Below are positions 1-6,671 of a DNA stretch of 64,000 bases, piece after piece. The stretch is from Chloroflexota bacterium (GTDB lineage: Bacteria; Chloroflexota; Anaerolineae; Anaerolineales; VGOW01). The notes below the pieces were generated by a model that had not been told where the DNA came from, did not search any database, and worked only from the letters and a program-made list of their open reading frames with translations. Numbering within the stretch: position 1 is the first letter of the stretch; every line of letters starts with the position of its first letter. A program made the translations under genes and the position numbers. The stretch is taken from assembly GCA_016197225.1 (NCBI GenBank), contig JACPWC010000119.1, positions 1 through 64,000 of the forward strand. The letters are read 5' to 3'.

Positions 1-133
1 GATGCCGGGGGACAATATTGAGATGACGGTGGAGTTGATCATCCCGGTGGCGTTGGAGAAGAACTCGAAGTTCGCCATTCGCGAAGGCGGCCTGACCGTC
101 GGCTCCGGCGTCATTACGGAGATTCTGGACTAA
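1..133 (+). CDS. tuf: Elongation factor Tu, C-terminal fragment
   Basis: The open frame enters from the left edge (codon phase from base 2) and stops at 131-133. The 43 visible residues are the end of EF-Tu domain III, including [18 protein letters not shown] and the usual ending [10 protein letters not shown]-Tu is the GTPase that delivers aminoacyl-tRNA to the ribosome. The order tuf, rpmG, tRNA-Trp, secE, nusG is common in bacteria. The start lies outside the window. Confidence 0.97.
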   Translation, partial: MPGDNIEMTVELIIPVALEKNSKFAIREGGLTVGSGVITEILD

Positions 134-134
134 C

Positions 135-305
135 ATGGCAAGCAAATCAAAAGACGTTCGCCCGGTGATCGCGCTGGCGTGCGCGGATTGCAAAGAGCGC
201 AACTACACCACGCAGAAGAATCGCCGGAACGATCCGAACCGGATCGAGTTGAAGAAGTTCTGCCCGCGGTGCCGTAAGCATACGGTGCACCGCGAGACGA
301 AGTAG
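135..305 (+). CDS. rpmG: 50S ribosomal protein L33
   Basis: A 56-residue protein too short for most ORF cut-offs. It begins [20 protein letters not shown] and ends [14 protein letters not shown]. The two CxxC pairs (ACADCK and CPRCRK) mark the zinc-binding form of L33. The ATG lies one base after the tuf stop codon, so the two are surely cotranscribed and probably translationally coupled. It is a structural component of the large ribosomal subunit near the E site. Confidence 0.97.
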   Translation: MASKSKDVRPVIALACADCKERNYTTQKNRRNDPNRIELKKFCPRCRKHTVHRETK

Positions 306-390
306 TCGAGTGGTCGAATAGTCGAGTGGTCGGGTAGCCAGAGATAGACTACCTGACTACTAGACCAAGTGACCGCTTGACTAAACAACA
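303..390. repeat. Inverted pair of tandem octamers (word RTRGTCRR), gene-less
   Basis: The left arm (about 303-337) reads as successive 8-base words such as GTCGAGTG and GTCGAATA. The right arm (about 349-387) is the inverse, built of words like GTAGTCAG and GTAGTCTA. The loop is about 11 bases. The left arm matches the outer end of the S23-bearing element at 10142-10572 in roughly 30 of 35 positions by eye. It sits between rpmG and tRNA-Trp inside an apparent operon and has no T-run, so it is not a simple terminator. Confidence 0.75.
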
Positions 391-391
391 C

Positions 392-464
392 AGGCCAGTA
401 GCTCAATTGGCAGAGCACCGCTCTCCAAAAGCGGGGGTTGTGGGTTCAATTCCTACCTGGCCTG
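392..464 (+). tRNA. trnW: tRNA-Trp (anticodon CCA)
   Basis: A 73-base cloverleaf. The acceptor stem is AGGCCAG paired with CTGGCCT, discriminator G464. The anticodon stem CCGCT/AGCGG encloses loop CTCCAAA, giving anticodon CCA. The T arm is GTGGG-TTCAATT-CCTAC. The 3' CCA is not encoded, so a CCA-adding enzyme is needed. A tRNA-Trp just ahead of secE is a known bacterial arrangement. Confidence 0.96.
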
Positions 465-493
465 CCTGATCTAAATCTTTAGGAGACCAAGCT

Positions 494-709
494 GTGTCAA
501 GGGTGTCCACGGTTATGAGTGATAATCCAGTTTTCCGTTACTTGCGCGAAACCCGCGCCGAATTGAGCAAAGTGTCCTGGCCCACCCGGCAGGAGGCCAC
601 CAATTTGACGATTGTGGTGTTGATCACGGTTGTAGCAAGCGCAGCGGTGCTCGGCTCCTTTGACATTTTGTTTGGGAAATTGTTCCAGTTGATCCTGGGG
701 ATCAGCTAA
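494..709 (+). CDS. secE: Preprotein translocase subunit SecE
   Basis: A 71-residue single-span form of SecE. The conserved amphipathic stretch FRYLRETRAELSKVSWPTRQ lies at about residues 14-33 and is followed by one hydrophobic helix (about residues 38-58). SecE clamps SecY in the SecYEG channel of the cytoplasmic membrane. A GTG start at 494 is chosen because AGGAGA at 481-486 lies seven bases upstream; the internal ATG at 515 has no such site. It is followed by nusG as in most bacteria. Confidence 0.95.
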   Translation: MSRVSTVMSDNPVFRYLRETRAELSKVSWPTRQEATNLTIVVLITVVASAAVLGSFDILFGKLFQLILGIS

Positions 710-730
710 CTTGCCGACTCTGGCTGAGAG

Positions 731-1444
731 ATGATGTTATTCATGTCCGAAGAAGAGCGCACTGAAGAAGAAGGCGTGCCTGACGAAAACGAGGGCGCTG
801 AAGAACAGGAATCGCTGTCGACTCCTGAGTCTGAGGCCGCCTCGGCTCCGGAATCGGAAGTGGATGAGACGCGCGGCTCGCCCTCGCCTGAAGTGGCCGA
901 GATTTTGCAGGACGCCGACGATCAGCGTCATTGGTACGTCGTGCATTGCTATTCGGGCTACGAGAACAAAGTCCGGCACAATCTTGAGCAACGCATTGAC
1001 ACGATGGGCATGAAGAACAAAATCTTCGATGTCGTCGTGCCGACCGAAGAAGAGATCGAAGTTAAGGATGGACAACGCCGCACGGTCGAGCGACGGGTCT
1101 TCCCCGGCTATATTTTGGTGCAGATGGTTCTCAGCGAGGACTCGTGGTACGTCGTCCGCAACACACCGGGCGTCACCGGTTTTGTGGGCATGGGCAACAC
1201 GCCCACCCCGCTCCAGCCGCAGGAAGTGTCGCAAATCATGCGCCGCATGGAAGCCGAAGCGCCCAAGATCAAAGTCAGCTTCAAAGTCGGTCAGAAGGTG
1301 CGGATTGTTGACGGGCCGTTCAACGATTTCATTGGAACCGTCGGCGAGATTGACGCCGAACGGGCCAAAGTGCGAGTCATGGTGTCGTTCTTTGGTCGCG
1401 AAACGCCGGTAGAACTGGATTTCTTGCAGGTGGAGAAGGCGTAG
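731..1444 (+). CDS. nusG: Transcription termination/antitermination factor NusG
   Basis: It has an acidic, probably disordered N-terminal extension (about residues 1-60, rich in Glu, Ser and Pro). The NGN domain follows (WYVVHCYSGYENKV; RRVFPGYILVQM; VRNTPGVTGFVG), then a C-terminal KOW domain (FKVGQKVRIVDGPFNDF to LDFLQVEKA). NusG binds the RNA polymerase clamp and couples transcription to Rho or ribosomes. At 237 residues it is longer than the usual ~180 because of the extension. ATGs at 731, 734 and 743 are all possible; 743 (MSEEER) is a good alternative. A separate second KOW gene follows three bases after the stop. Confidence 0.95.
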   Translation: MMLFMSEEERTEEEGVPDENEGAEEQESLSTPESEAASAPESEVDETRGSPSPEVAEILQDADDQRHWYVVHCYSGYENKVRHNLEQRIDTMGMKNKIFDVVVPTEEEIEVKDGQRRTVERRVFPGYILVQMVLSEDSWYVVRNTPGVTGFVGMGNTPTPLQPQEVSQIMRRMEAEAPKIKVSFKVGQKVRIVDGPFNDFIGTVGEIDAERAKVRVMVSFFGRETPVELDFLQVEKA

Positions 1445-1447
1445 AAG

Positions 1448-1645
1448 ATGTTGGCAACAAGCGAACCCGATGACCTGCCTTTTAATACCGGTCAAAAGGT
1501 GCGCGTGATAGAAGGGTCTTTTAGAGATTTCATTGGCATAGTATTTGAAGTTGAGAGAGAACACGCTAAATTGCGGATCAAGGTGTCGCTCTTTGGCCGT
1601 GAGCTAGTTTTGAAGTTGGACTTTTCGCAAATAGAGAAAGTGTAA
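1448..1645 (+). CDS. Stand-alone KOW-domain protein, paralogue of the NusG C-terminus
   Basis: This 65-residue protein aligns along nearly its whole length with the C-terminal domain of the neighbouring NusG: FNTGQKVRVIEGSFRDFIG against FKVGQKVRIVDGPFNDFIG, and LDFSQIEKV against LDFLQVEKA. It lacks the NGN domain, so it should not bind RNA polymerase the way NusG does. It begins three bases after nusG and looks like a tandem partial duplication kept open and diverged, with somewhat AT-richer codons. It could compete with NusG for S10 or Rho, or be an unselected remnant. The conserved reading frame favours a real protein; function is unknown. Confidence 0.75.
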   Translation: MLATSEPDDLPFNTGQKVRVIEGSFRDFIGIVFEVEREHAKLRIKVSLFGRELVLKLDFSQIEKV

Positions 1646-1713
1646 TCTCTAATTCTCCAATCCTCCAAAGTAAGGCAGAGGAATGGAGAATTAGAGAATT
1701 AGAGAATTCGTGG
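1646..1713. repeat. Inverted octamer hairpin (word AATTCTCY)
   Basis: The left arm has the words CTCTAATT and CTCCAATC. The right arm has GGAGAATT followed by two AGAGAATT. The arms are reverse complements around a short spacer. The same word recurs at 3019-3078, 6605-6658 and 9063-9104. It lies between the KOW gene and the rplK leader. Confidence 0.8.
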
Positions 1714-1760
1714 GAGGGCTGGCCCAGGCCGCCCGCTAACACCACAAAGGAGAGACCAAA

Positions 1761-2186
1761 GTGGCAAAGAAACTTAAAGCAGTCGTGCGCCTGCAACTTG
1801 AAGCAGGCAAGGCTAACCCTGCGCCGCCTGTCGGCCCGGCCCTGGCCGGCCACGGCATCAACCTGATGGGGTTCTGCAAAGAATACAATGCTCGAACCTC
1901 CAACCGGCCCGGCGAAGTGATTCCGGTGGACATCACTATTTACAGTGATGGCTCGTTCCAGCTTGCCCTGCGCACTTCACCAACCGCCGTGCTTCTTCGC
2001 AAGGCCGCCGGCCTGGAGAAAGGCTCGGCCGTGCCCAACCGCAATAAAGTAGGCAAGGTGACGCGAGCCCAGGTCAAAGAGATCGCCGAAATCAAAATGA
2101 AAGACCTGAATGCTATCGATCTGCCGGGCGCGATGTTGCAAGTGGAAGGCACCGCCCGCTCGATGGGAATCACGGTCGAAGGCTAA
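1761..2186 (+). CDS. rplK: 50S ribosomal protein L11
   Basis: 141 residues, the usual length. It contains the N-terminal hallmark [20 protein letters not shown] and the C-terminal rRNA-binding part ([41 protein letters not shown]). L11 forms the GTPase-associated centre with 23S rRNA and L10/L12. The GTG start at 1761 follows AAGGAGAG with good spacing. The stretch before it (about 1711-1758) resembles the stretch before rplA (about 2258-2297): both carry TGGGAGGGC, a CCGCC-type segment, CACCACA and GGAGA. This may be a shared leader motif. Confidence 0.97.
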   Translation: MAKKLKAVVRLQLEAGKANPAPPVGPALAGHGINLMGFCKEYNARTSNRPGEVIPVDITIYSDGSFQLALRTSPTAVLLRKAAGLEKGSAVPNRNKVGKVTRAQVKEIAEIKMKDLNAIDLPGAMLQVEGTARSMGITVEG

Positions 2187-2262
2187 ATTCCTTTGTTTCC
2201 CGTGTTTCCTTATCTTGCCTCAAAGGAAATGAAGGAACAAGGGGAAATGCGGGAAAGTGGGA
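2187..2262. repeat. Inverted hairpin built of GTTTCCYT-type words
   Basis: The left arm (2189-2218) contains repeated GTTTCCC/GTTTCCT words. The right arm (2223-2258) carries the complement (AAGGAAATG, GGGGAAATG, GGGAAAG). It separates rplK from rplA and has no T-run. The same word type recurs between ilvE and pheA (19730-19801). Confidence 0.7.
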
Positions 2263-2298
2263 GGGCCGTTGTGCCCGCCAGCACCACAGGAGACTCTA

Positions 2299-3015
2299 AT
2301 GGCTAAACCAGGAAAAAAATATCGCGCCGCGGCGGCGAAAGTTGATCAGAGCAAAGCCTACCAGCCCAAAGAAGCGTTGATGCTGGCGAAAGAAACCAGC
2401 ATCACCAAGTTCGATGCCTCGGTCGAGGTTCACATGCGCATGGGCCTCGATCCCAAGCAGGCCGACCAGCAGGTGCGCGCCGCAGTTGTCATGCCGGCCG
2501 GGCTGGGCAAGCACGTGCGGGTGATGGTCTTCGCCGAAGGCGACGCCGCCCGCGTTGCCAAAGAATCCGGGGCCGATTACGTAGCCGACGACGAAATGAT
2601 GAAGAAGATTCAGGATGGCTGGACGGATTTCGACGTGTCCATCGCCGTCCCGGAAATGATGGGCAAGGTTGGCCGGTTGGGCCGTATCCTCGGCACGCGC
2701 GGCCTCATGCCCAATCCCAAAGCCGGCACCGTGGCTCCGGCCAACGACCTGCCCCGGCTCATCAAAGAAGCCAAAGCCGGCCGCGTCGAGTTCCGCCTCG
2801 ACAAGACGGCCAACATTCACGTCGTCATCGGCAAAGCGTCGTTTACGTCGGACGCCCTGTACGAGAACTTCTCTTCGCTCATGGAAGCGATTAAGAAGGC
2901 CAAGCCCGCCGGCTCAAAGGGTATTTATATCAGGCGAATCACTGTCGCCACCACGATGGGGCCGGGCGTCAAAGTGGACGCCAATGCCGCCCAGTCGTTG
3001 GGCGGGGCGGCATAA
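2299..3015 (+). CDS. rplA: 50S ribosomal protein L1
   Basis: 238 residues from ATG 2299, chosen over upstream in-frame codons because AGGAGA ends eight bases before it and MAKPGKKYR is a normal L1 beginning. Family hallmarks include [14 protein letters not shown] and [19 protein letters not shown]1 builds the stalk at the ribosomal E site and in many bacteria represses its own operon. It follows rplK in the standard L11-L1 order. Confidence 0.97.
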   Translation: MAKPGKKYRAAAAKVDQSKAYQPKEALMLAKETSITKFDASVEVHMRMGLDPKQADQQVRAAVVMPAGLGKHVRVMVFAEGDAARVAKESGADYVADDEMMKKIQDGWTDFDVSIAVPEMMGKVGRLGRILGTRGLMPNPKAGTVAPANDLPRLIKEAKAGRVEFRLDKTANIHVVIGKASFTSDALYENFSSLMEAIKKAKPAGSKGIYIRRITVATTMGPGVKVDANAAQSLGGAA

Positions 3016-3018
3016 TCA

Positions 3019-3078
3019 ATCCCCAATTCTCTAATTCTCCAATTCTCTATTTGAGAATTGGAGAATCAGAGAATTGCC
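3019..3078. repeat. Inverted octamer hairpin (word AATTCTCY)
   Basis: The left-arm words are CCCCAATT, CTCTAATT and CTCCAATT. The right arm reads GAGAATTG, GAGAATCA, GAGAATTG. The word is the same as at 1646, 6605 and 9063. It sits just upstream of the L10 leader. Confidence 0.8.
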
Positions 3079-3080
3079 TT

Positions 3081-3240
3081 CGCCATAGACCGCAGGCGTC
3101 GGGCGCACACTTCGCGCCCGACTTAATCTCCTGCCGAGGTGAAGACTTCTTCTAGAATCAGGCGGCCCCTGCAAAGGCGGCGCGCCCGTTCAGAAAGTCT
3201 TTGCGCGATGCGGGTCGAAGGCGTGAAGACTTTTTGATTT
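3081..3240 (+). promoter_or_regulatory. L10-type ribosomal protein leader with attenuator hairpin
   Basis: A paired element around 3091-3140 joins GCAGG on the 5' side with CCTGC on the 3' side, with an internal GC hairpin (TCGGGCG...CGCCCGA, 3099-3121) and the tract TTAATCTCCTGCCGAGG. This is the form of the L10 leader bound by L10(L12) complexes in other bacteria. Downstream, AAAGTCTT near 3194 can pair with AAGACTTT near 3226 ahead of a T-run, giving a terminator. A copy of GAAGACTT at 3141-3148 could pair with the same 5' arm and block it. Autoregulation of rplJL is therefore inferred. Confidence 0.75.
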
Positions 3241-3321
3241 CCCTTTCGCTGAAATGATTGGGCGATCAAAAGGTCGAGTAAACAGATCGTCCATTCATCA
3301 GCGAAAGGAGGTGACTTACAC

Positions 3322-3861
3322 TTGGCAATCACAAAGAAACGCAGGTCAGAGCTGGTGCAGGAGTACGGCGAACTGCTCAAGAAAAGCGAAGCCCTGATCA
3401 TCACATCGTACAGCGGCCTCAACATGAAGGGCATTGACACGTTGCGCGGCAAGGTGCGCGACGCTTCGGGCGAGTTTCACATTGTGAAGAACACCCTGGC
3501 CGCCCTGGCCCTCAAAGAAGCCGGCCTGCCCGTCCCGGAAGATGTATTGACCGGAAGCAGCGCCATCGGCTTTGCCTTCAAAGATGTGCCGGCTGTGGCT
3601 AAAGCCATTGCCGATTTCGCCAAAGACTCGGAGTTTGTCAAAGTCAAAGGCGCAGTGATGGGCAGTAAAACCCTGAGTATCAAACAGGTGGAAGCGCTGG
3701 CGTCATTGCCGCCCTTGCCTGTGGTTCGGGCGCAACTGCTCGGCCTGCTCAACACACCCGCCACCCGCCTCACCGGTGCCATCGCCGGCGGCGTGCGGCA
3801 AATCGTCAACGTGGTCAAGGCTTACGCCGACAAAGAACAAGAAGTGGCGCCGGCCCAATAA
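3322..3861 (+). CDS. rplJ: 50S ribosomal protein L10
   Basis: 179 residues. It begins MAITKKRRSELVQEYGELLK, has the conserved YSGLNMKGIDTLRGKVRD and VKNTLAALALKEAG, and ends in the long helix that carries L7/L12 dimers (residues about 140-179). The start is a TTG at 3322, set by an almost ideal Shine-Dalgarno AAAGGAGGTGAC at 3304-3315, six bases away. L10 anchors the L12 stalk and probably binds the leader at 3081-3240. Confidence 0.96.
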   Translation: MAITKKRRSELVQEYGELLKKSEALIITSYSGLNMKGIDTLRGKVRDASGEFHIVKNTLAALALKEAGLPVPEDVLTGSSAIGFAFKDVPAVAKAIADFAKDSEFVKVKGAVMGSKTLSIKQVEALASLPPLPVVRAQLLGLLNTPATRLTGAIAGGVRQIVNVVKAYADKEQEVAPAQ

Positions 3862-3915
3862 CCAATAACTAGTAACCAATAACCCATAACTTGTTATTAG
3901 TTATTGGTTATTGGC
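3856..3915. repeat. Inverted heptamer hairpin (word TAACCAA)
   Basis: The left arm has heptamers AACCAAT, AACTAGT, AACCAAT and AACCCAT. The right arm has ATTAGTT, ATTGGTT and ATTGG. It begins within the rplJ stop codon region and ends five bases before the rplL ribosome binding site. The word resembles heptamers known from cyanobacterial STRR repeats. Confidence 0.8.
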
Positions 3916-3935
3916 AAACCAAGGAGAATTTTGCA

Positions 3936-4319
3936 ATGGCTGATTTAAACAAACTCGTCGAGGACCTGAGCGGTCTCACCGTCCTCGAAGCGGCAGAACT
4001 GACGAAGATGCTGGAAGCGAAGTGGGGCGTGTCTGCCGCCGCCCCGGTGGCTATGGCCGCCATGCCCGGCATGATGGCCGGCGCCGCCGCCGCCCCTGTT
4101 GAAGAGAAGACCGAGTTCACTGTCGTTCTCAAGGACGTTGGCCCCAAGAAGATCGAGGTCATCAAGGTCATCCGCCAGCTCACCAGCCTGGGCCTGAAGG
4201 AAGCCAAAGAGATGGCCGAGACTGCCAACGCCAAAGTGCTCGAAGCAGTGGGCAAGGAAGCCGCCGAAGACGGCAAGAAGAAGCTGGTCGAAGTCGGCGC
4301 GACGGTGGACATCGCCTAG
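3936..4319 (+). CDS. rplL: 50S ribosomal protein L7/L12
   Basis: 127 residues from ATG 3936, preceded by AAGGAGAA. It has an N-terminal dimerisation helix ([20 protein letters not shown]), an Ala/Gly/Met hinge (about residues 35-55) and the C-terminal factor-binding domain ([33 protein letters not shown]). It recruits translational GTPases. A terminator follows, and rpoB/rpoC do not, unlike the usual bacterial order. Confidence 0.97.
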   Translation: MADLNKLVEDLSGLTVLEAAELTKMLEAKWGVSAAAPVAMAAMPGMMAGAAAAPVEEKTEFTVVLKDVGPKKIEVIKVIRQLTSLGLKEAKEMAETANAKVLEAVGKEAAEDGKKKLVEVGATVDIA

Positions 4320-4396
4320 TTCCAAACCAGACCTGCCGCGCTTGGTCGAAAGTTTGGCAAAACTTCACGGCGAAGCCGGTCAGGTCTTACCGCAAC

Positions 4397-4429
4397 AAGC
4401 GCTCCAGAAGATACTCCTGGGGCGCTTTT
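4397..4429 (+). terminator. Rho-independent terminator after rplL
   Basis: The stem AAGCGCTCCAG pairs with CTGGGGCGCTT (one G-U pair) around an eight-base loop and runs into TTTTG. It closes the ribosomal-protein operon. Confidence 0.8.
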
Positions 4430-4498
4430 GATTCTCTTGTTTGGGGCTTGTGCAACCCCTCCAACCCGCTCCCCACAAACCCTCTTCACTCTTAACAA

Positions 4499-4528
4499 TG
4501 GACTGAATCCGCGCCCCGAAGCTATACT
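4499..4528 (+). promoter_or_regulatory. Candidate promoter of the ilv-leu cluster
   Basis: TGGACT at 4499-4504 and TATACT at 4523-4528 are separated by 18 bases. They lie just upstream of the leader-peptide ribosome binding site. Assigned by eye; the spacing and position fit the attenuator downstream. Confidence 0.5.
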
Positions 4529-4556
4529 GTCTAACAATCACCCGGAGAAACAAATC

Positions 4557-4661
4557 GTGTTCTTCTCACTGTCGGTCGTCCTTATTGTCGTCATTAGCGT
4601 GCTCCTCGTCGAGGAGCGTTTGACGTTTGAGGCGGCGACGGTACCGGTGAGAAAAGATTAG
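4557..4661 (+). CDS. ilv leader peptide (attenuation peptide)
   Basis: A 34-residue peptide starting at GTG 4557 after GGAGAA at 4544-4549. Residues 7-18 read VVLIVVISVLLV: eleven of twelve are branched-chain residues. This is the classic signature of a peptide whose translation measures charged Val/Leu/Ile tRNA. Its 3' half contains the antiterminator strand (4625-4636), and its stop codon at 4659-4661 leads into a terminator. An upstream in-frame ATG at 4428 would give a 77-residue protein but lies in the rplL terminator and is disfavoured. Confidence 0.88.
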   Translation: MFFSLSVVLIVVISVLLVEERLTFEAATVPVRKD

Positions 4662-4719
4662 CAACCGACATCCAGCCACAGGATCAACAATGAGCCGCCT
4701 CAAACGAGGCGGCTTTTTT
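4625..4719 (+). promoter_or_regulatory. Transcription attenuator of the ilv operon
   Basis: Segment 2 (GTTTGAGGCGGC, 4625-4636) is exactly complementary to segment 3 (GCCGCCTCAAAC, 4694-4705). Segment 3 also pairs through GCCGCCTC with segment 4 (GAGGCGGC, 4706-4713), followed by six T residues: a strong terminator. Segment 2 lies within the end of the leader-peptide frame. A ribosome stalled at the Val/Leu/Ile codons (about 4575-4610) leaves 2 free to pair with 3 and permits read-through. A ribosome reaching the stop masks 2 and termination follows. Confidence 0.88.
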
Positions 4720-4740
4720 GTTATCTGTGGCAGGAGCTTA

Positions 4741-4770
4741 CTGTAGAGCGAATTGGCAAATCGCTCTACA
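4741..4770. repeat. Short palindrome TGTAGAGCGA / TCGCTCTACA
   Basis: Perfect ten-base arms (4742-4751 and 4761-4770) flank a nine-base loop, just before the ribosome binding site of the next small gene. The same word in palindromic form occurs inside the DUF58 gene near 40300-40327, so this is a dispersed REP-like unit. Confidence 0.65.
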
Positions 4771-4787
4771 AAAGGAGAGAGAACCTC

Positions 4788-4916
4788 ATGAACGAAGAAT
4801 TTACCCCTCAAGCCGATCTGTCTTACGACGGCGTCCCCGGCGAGCCGGTGGTGACGCCCGAGGCCGAAGCCGCCCAGTGGGTGAGCGACGCCATGTTTGA
4901 TGCTTACAATGGCTGA
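4788..4916 (+). CDS. Small acidic protein upstream of ilvD
   Basis: A 42-residue frame with a strong ribosome binding site (AAAAGGAGAGAG, ending about seven bases before ATG 4788). It begins MNEEFTPQADLSYDG, ends WVSDAMFDAYNG and is acidic, with Pro and Ala but no Cys or membrane span. It lies between the attenuator and ilvD, whose ATG follows 16 bases after the stop; ilvD itself has no clear ribosome binding site, so coupling is possible. I do not recognise the family. Another small acidic protein precedes the Fe-S dehydratase gene leuC. Confidence 0.6.
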   Translation: MNEEFTPQADLSYDGVPGEPVVTPEAEAAQWVSDAMFDAYNG

Positions 4917-4932
4917 TAGCCGATAGCTCACC

Positions 4933-6600
4933 ATGCGTTCCGATCTCATCAAATCCGGTTTCGAGCGCGCTCCGCACCGCGCCCTGCTCAAGGCCACCGG
5001 CGTCACCGACGCCGACATGAGCAAGCCCTTCATCGCCATCGTCAACTCCTACGTTGACGTTGTCCCCGGCCACGTCCATTTGCAGTCGTTCGGCAAAGTG
5101 GTGAAGGAGGCCGTCCGCGCCGCCGGCGGCGTCCCCTTTGAATTCAACACCATCGGCGTGGACGACGGCATTGCCATGGGCCACAAAGGTATGAAGTACA
5201 GTCTGCCCTCACGCGAGCTGATCGCTGACTGCGTGGAGACGATGATCGAGGCCCACCGCTTTGACGGGATGGTGTGCATCCCCAATTGCGACAAGATTGT
5301 GCCGGGCATGCTCATGGCCGCGATGCGCGTTGACATCCCGGCCATTTTTGTTTCCGGCGGGCCGATGGCCGCCGGCCGCACGCCCGACGGCGAAGCCATT
5401 GATCTCATCTCGGTGTTTGAGGGCGTAGGTGCATTCAAAGCCGGCAAGATTGACGAGAAGCGGCTGAAGGTGCTGGAGGACTTTGCCTGTCCTTCGTGCG
5501 GCTCGTGTTCGGGTATGTTCACCGCCAACTCGATGAACTGCCTGATGGAAGCCCTCGGCCTGGCCCTGCCCTACAACGGCTCGGCTCTGGCCCTCACCGC
5601 CGAACGTGAAGCCCTCGCCCGCAAAGCCGCCACCCTCATCCTCGACCTCGTTGCTCAAAACATCACTCCCCGCCAAATCGTCACCGCCGAAGCGCTGGAC
5701 GATGCCTTTGCCCTCGACATGGCCATGGGCGGCTCGACCAACACCGTTCTGCACGCGCTGGCAATCGCGCAAGAGGCCGGGCTGGAGTATCCGCTCGCCC
5801 GCATCAACGCCGTTGCCGACCGCGTGCCGCACCTGTGCAAGGTCAGCCCGGCGGGCAAGTGGCACATGGAAGACGTGCATCGCGCGGGCGGCATCCCGGC
5901 CATCCTCACCGAGATCGCCTCGGACGGAAATACGTTACATCTGGATCGAGTCACGGTGAGCGGGGTAACGTTGCGCGAGTCCATTTCGGGCGCGGCGGTG
6001 AAAGATGCTGAGGTGATCCGGCCTCTGGATAATCCGCACTCCAAGACCGGCGGCCTGGCCGTTCTCTTCGGCAACCTTGCACCCGACGGGGCAGTCGTGA
6101 AAACAGGCGGCGTGAGCGATGGCATGAAGCGGCACAGCGGCCCGGCCCGGATTTACGAATCGCAAGAGGCGGCGATGCGCGGCATCTTGAATCACGAAGT
6201 GCAAGCCGGCGATGTGGTCGTCATTCGCTACGAAGGACCGGCCGGCGGCCCCGGCATGCAGGAAATGTTGTCGCCCACCAGCGCCATCATGGGTATGGGC
6301 CTGGGCGACAAGGTGGCCTTGATCACCGATGGCCGCTTCAGCGGCGGCACGCGCGGCGCTTGCATCGGCCATGTCAGCCCGGAAGCGGCGGCCCGCGGCC
6401 CGATTGCGGCTCTGCAAAACGGCGACATCGTCGAACTCGATCTTTATGCTCGGGCACTCAACGTCCGCCTCTCGGACGAAGAAATTCAATCGCGTTTGGC
6501 CGCCCTGCCGCCCTTCGTGCCTAACATCGAAAGCAAGTGGCTGAGGCGCTACGCCAAAATGGTGCAGAGCGCGGATAAGGGAGCGGTGTTGAGAGACTGA
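4933..6600 (+). CDS. ilvD: Dihydroxy-acid dehydratase
   Basis: 555 residues. It dehydrates 2,3-dihydroxy-isovalerate or -methylvalerate in valine and isoleucine synthesis. Fe-S cysteine motifs are visible: CIPNCDK (C115, C119) and [10 protein letters not shown] (C186, C189, C192). The N-terminal VPGHVHLQ has His/Val where the [2Fe-2S] class has a Cys, as in the E. coli enzyme, so an oxygen-sensitive [4Fe-4S] cluster is likely. It heads the enzyme genes of the cluster, behind the attenuator. ATG 4933 is used; no strong ribosome binding site is visible. Confidence 0.96.
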   Translation: MRSDLIKSGFERAPHRALLKATGVTDADMSKPFIAIVNSYVDVVPGHVHLQSFGKVVKEAVRAAGGVPFEFNTIGVDDGIAMGHKGMKYSLPSRELIADCVETMIEAHRFDGMVCIPNCDKIVPGMLMAAMRVDIPAIFVSGGPMAAGRTPDGEAIDLISVFEGVGAFKAGKIDEKRLKVLEDFACPSCGSCSGMFTANSMNCLMEALGLALPYNGSALALTAEREALARKAATLILDLVAQNITPRQIVTAEALDDAFALDMAMGGSTNTVLHALAIAQEAGLEYPLARINAVADRVPHLCKVSPAGKWHMEDVHRAGGIPAILTEIASDGNTLHLDRVTVSGVTLRESISGAAVKDAEVIRPLDNPHSKTGGLAVLFGNLAPDGAVVKTGGVSDGMKRHSGPARIYESQEAAMRGILNHEVQAGDVVVIRYEGPAGGPGMQEMLSPTSAIMGMGLGDKVALITDGRFSGGTRGACIGHVSPEAAARGPIAALQNGDIVELDLYARALNVRLSDEEIQSRLAALPPFVPNIESKWLRRYAKMVQSADKGAVLRD

Positions 6601-6604
6601 ATGC

Positions 6605-6658
6605 GAATTCTCCAATTCTCTAATTCTCAAATCAGAGAATTGGAGAATTAGAGAATTC
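6605..6658. repeat. Inverted octamer hairpin (word AATTCTCY)
   Basis: Left words AATTCTCC, AATTCTCT, AATTCTCA and right words GAGAATTG, GAGAATTA, GAGAATTC surround a short spacer. It lies between ilvD and the ilvB ribosome binding site, inside the operon. Confidence 0.82.
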
Positions 6659-6671
6659 TTTGGAGGTAATT

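Noticed and set aside
737-1564. A 275-residue minus-strand frame opposite nusG
   Set aside because: Antisense to nusG and the KOW gene; His/Phe-rich composition typical of shadows.
4428-4661. A 77-residue protein starting at 4428
   Set aside because: The first 43 codons lie in the rplL terminator and ilv promoter. The GTG at 4557 has a ribosome binding site, and the peptide fits an attenuator.
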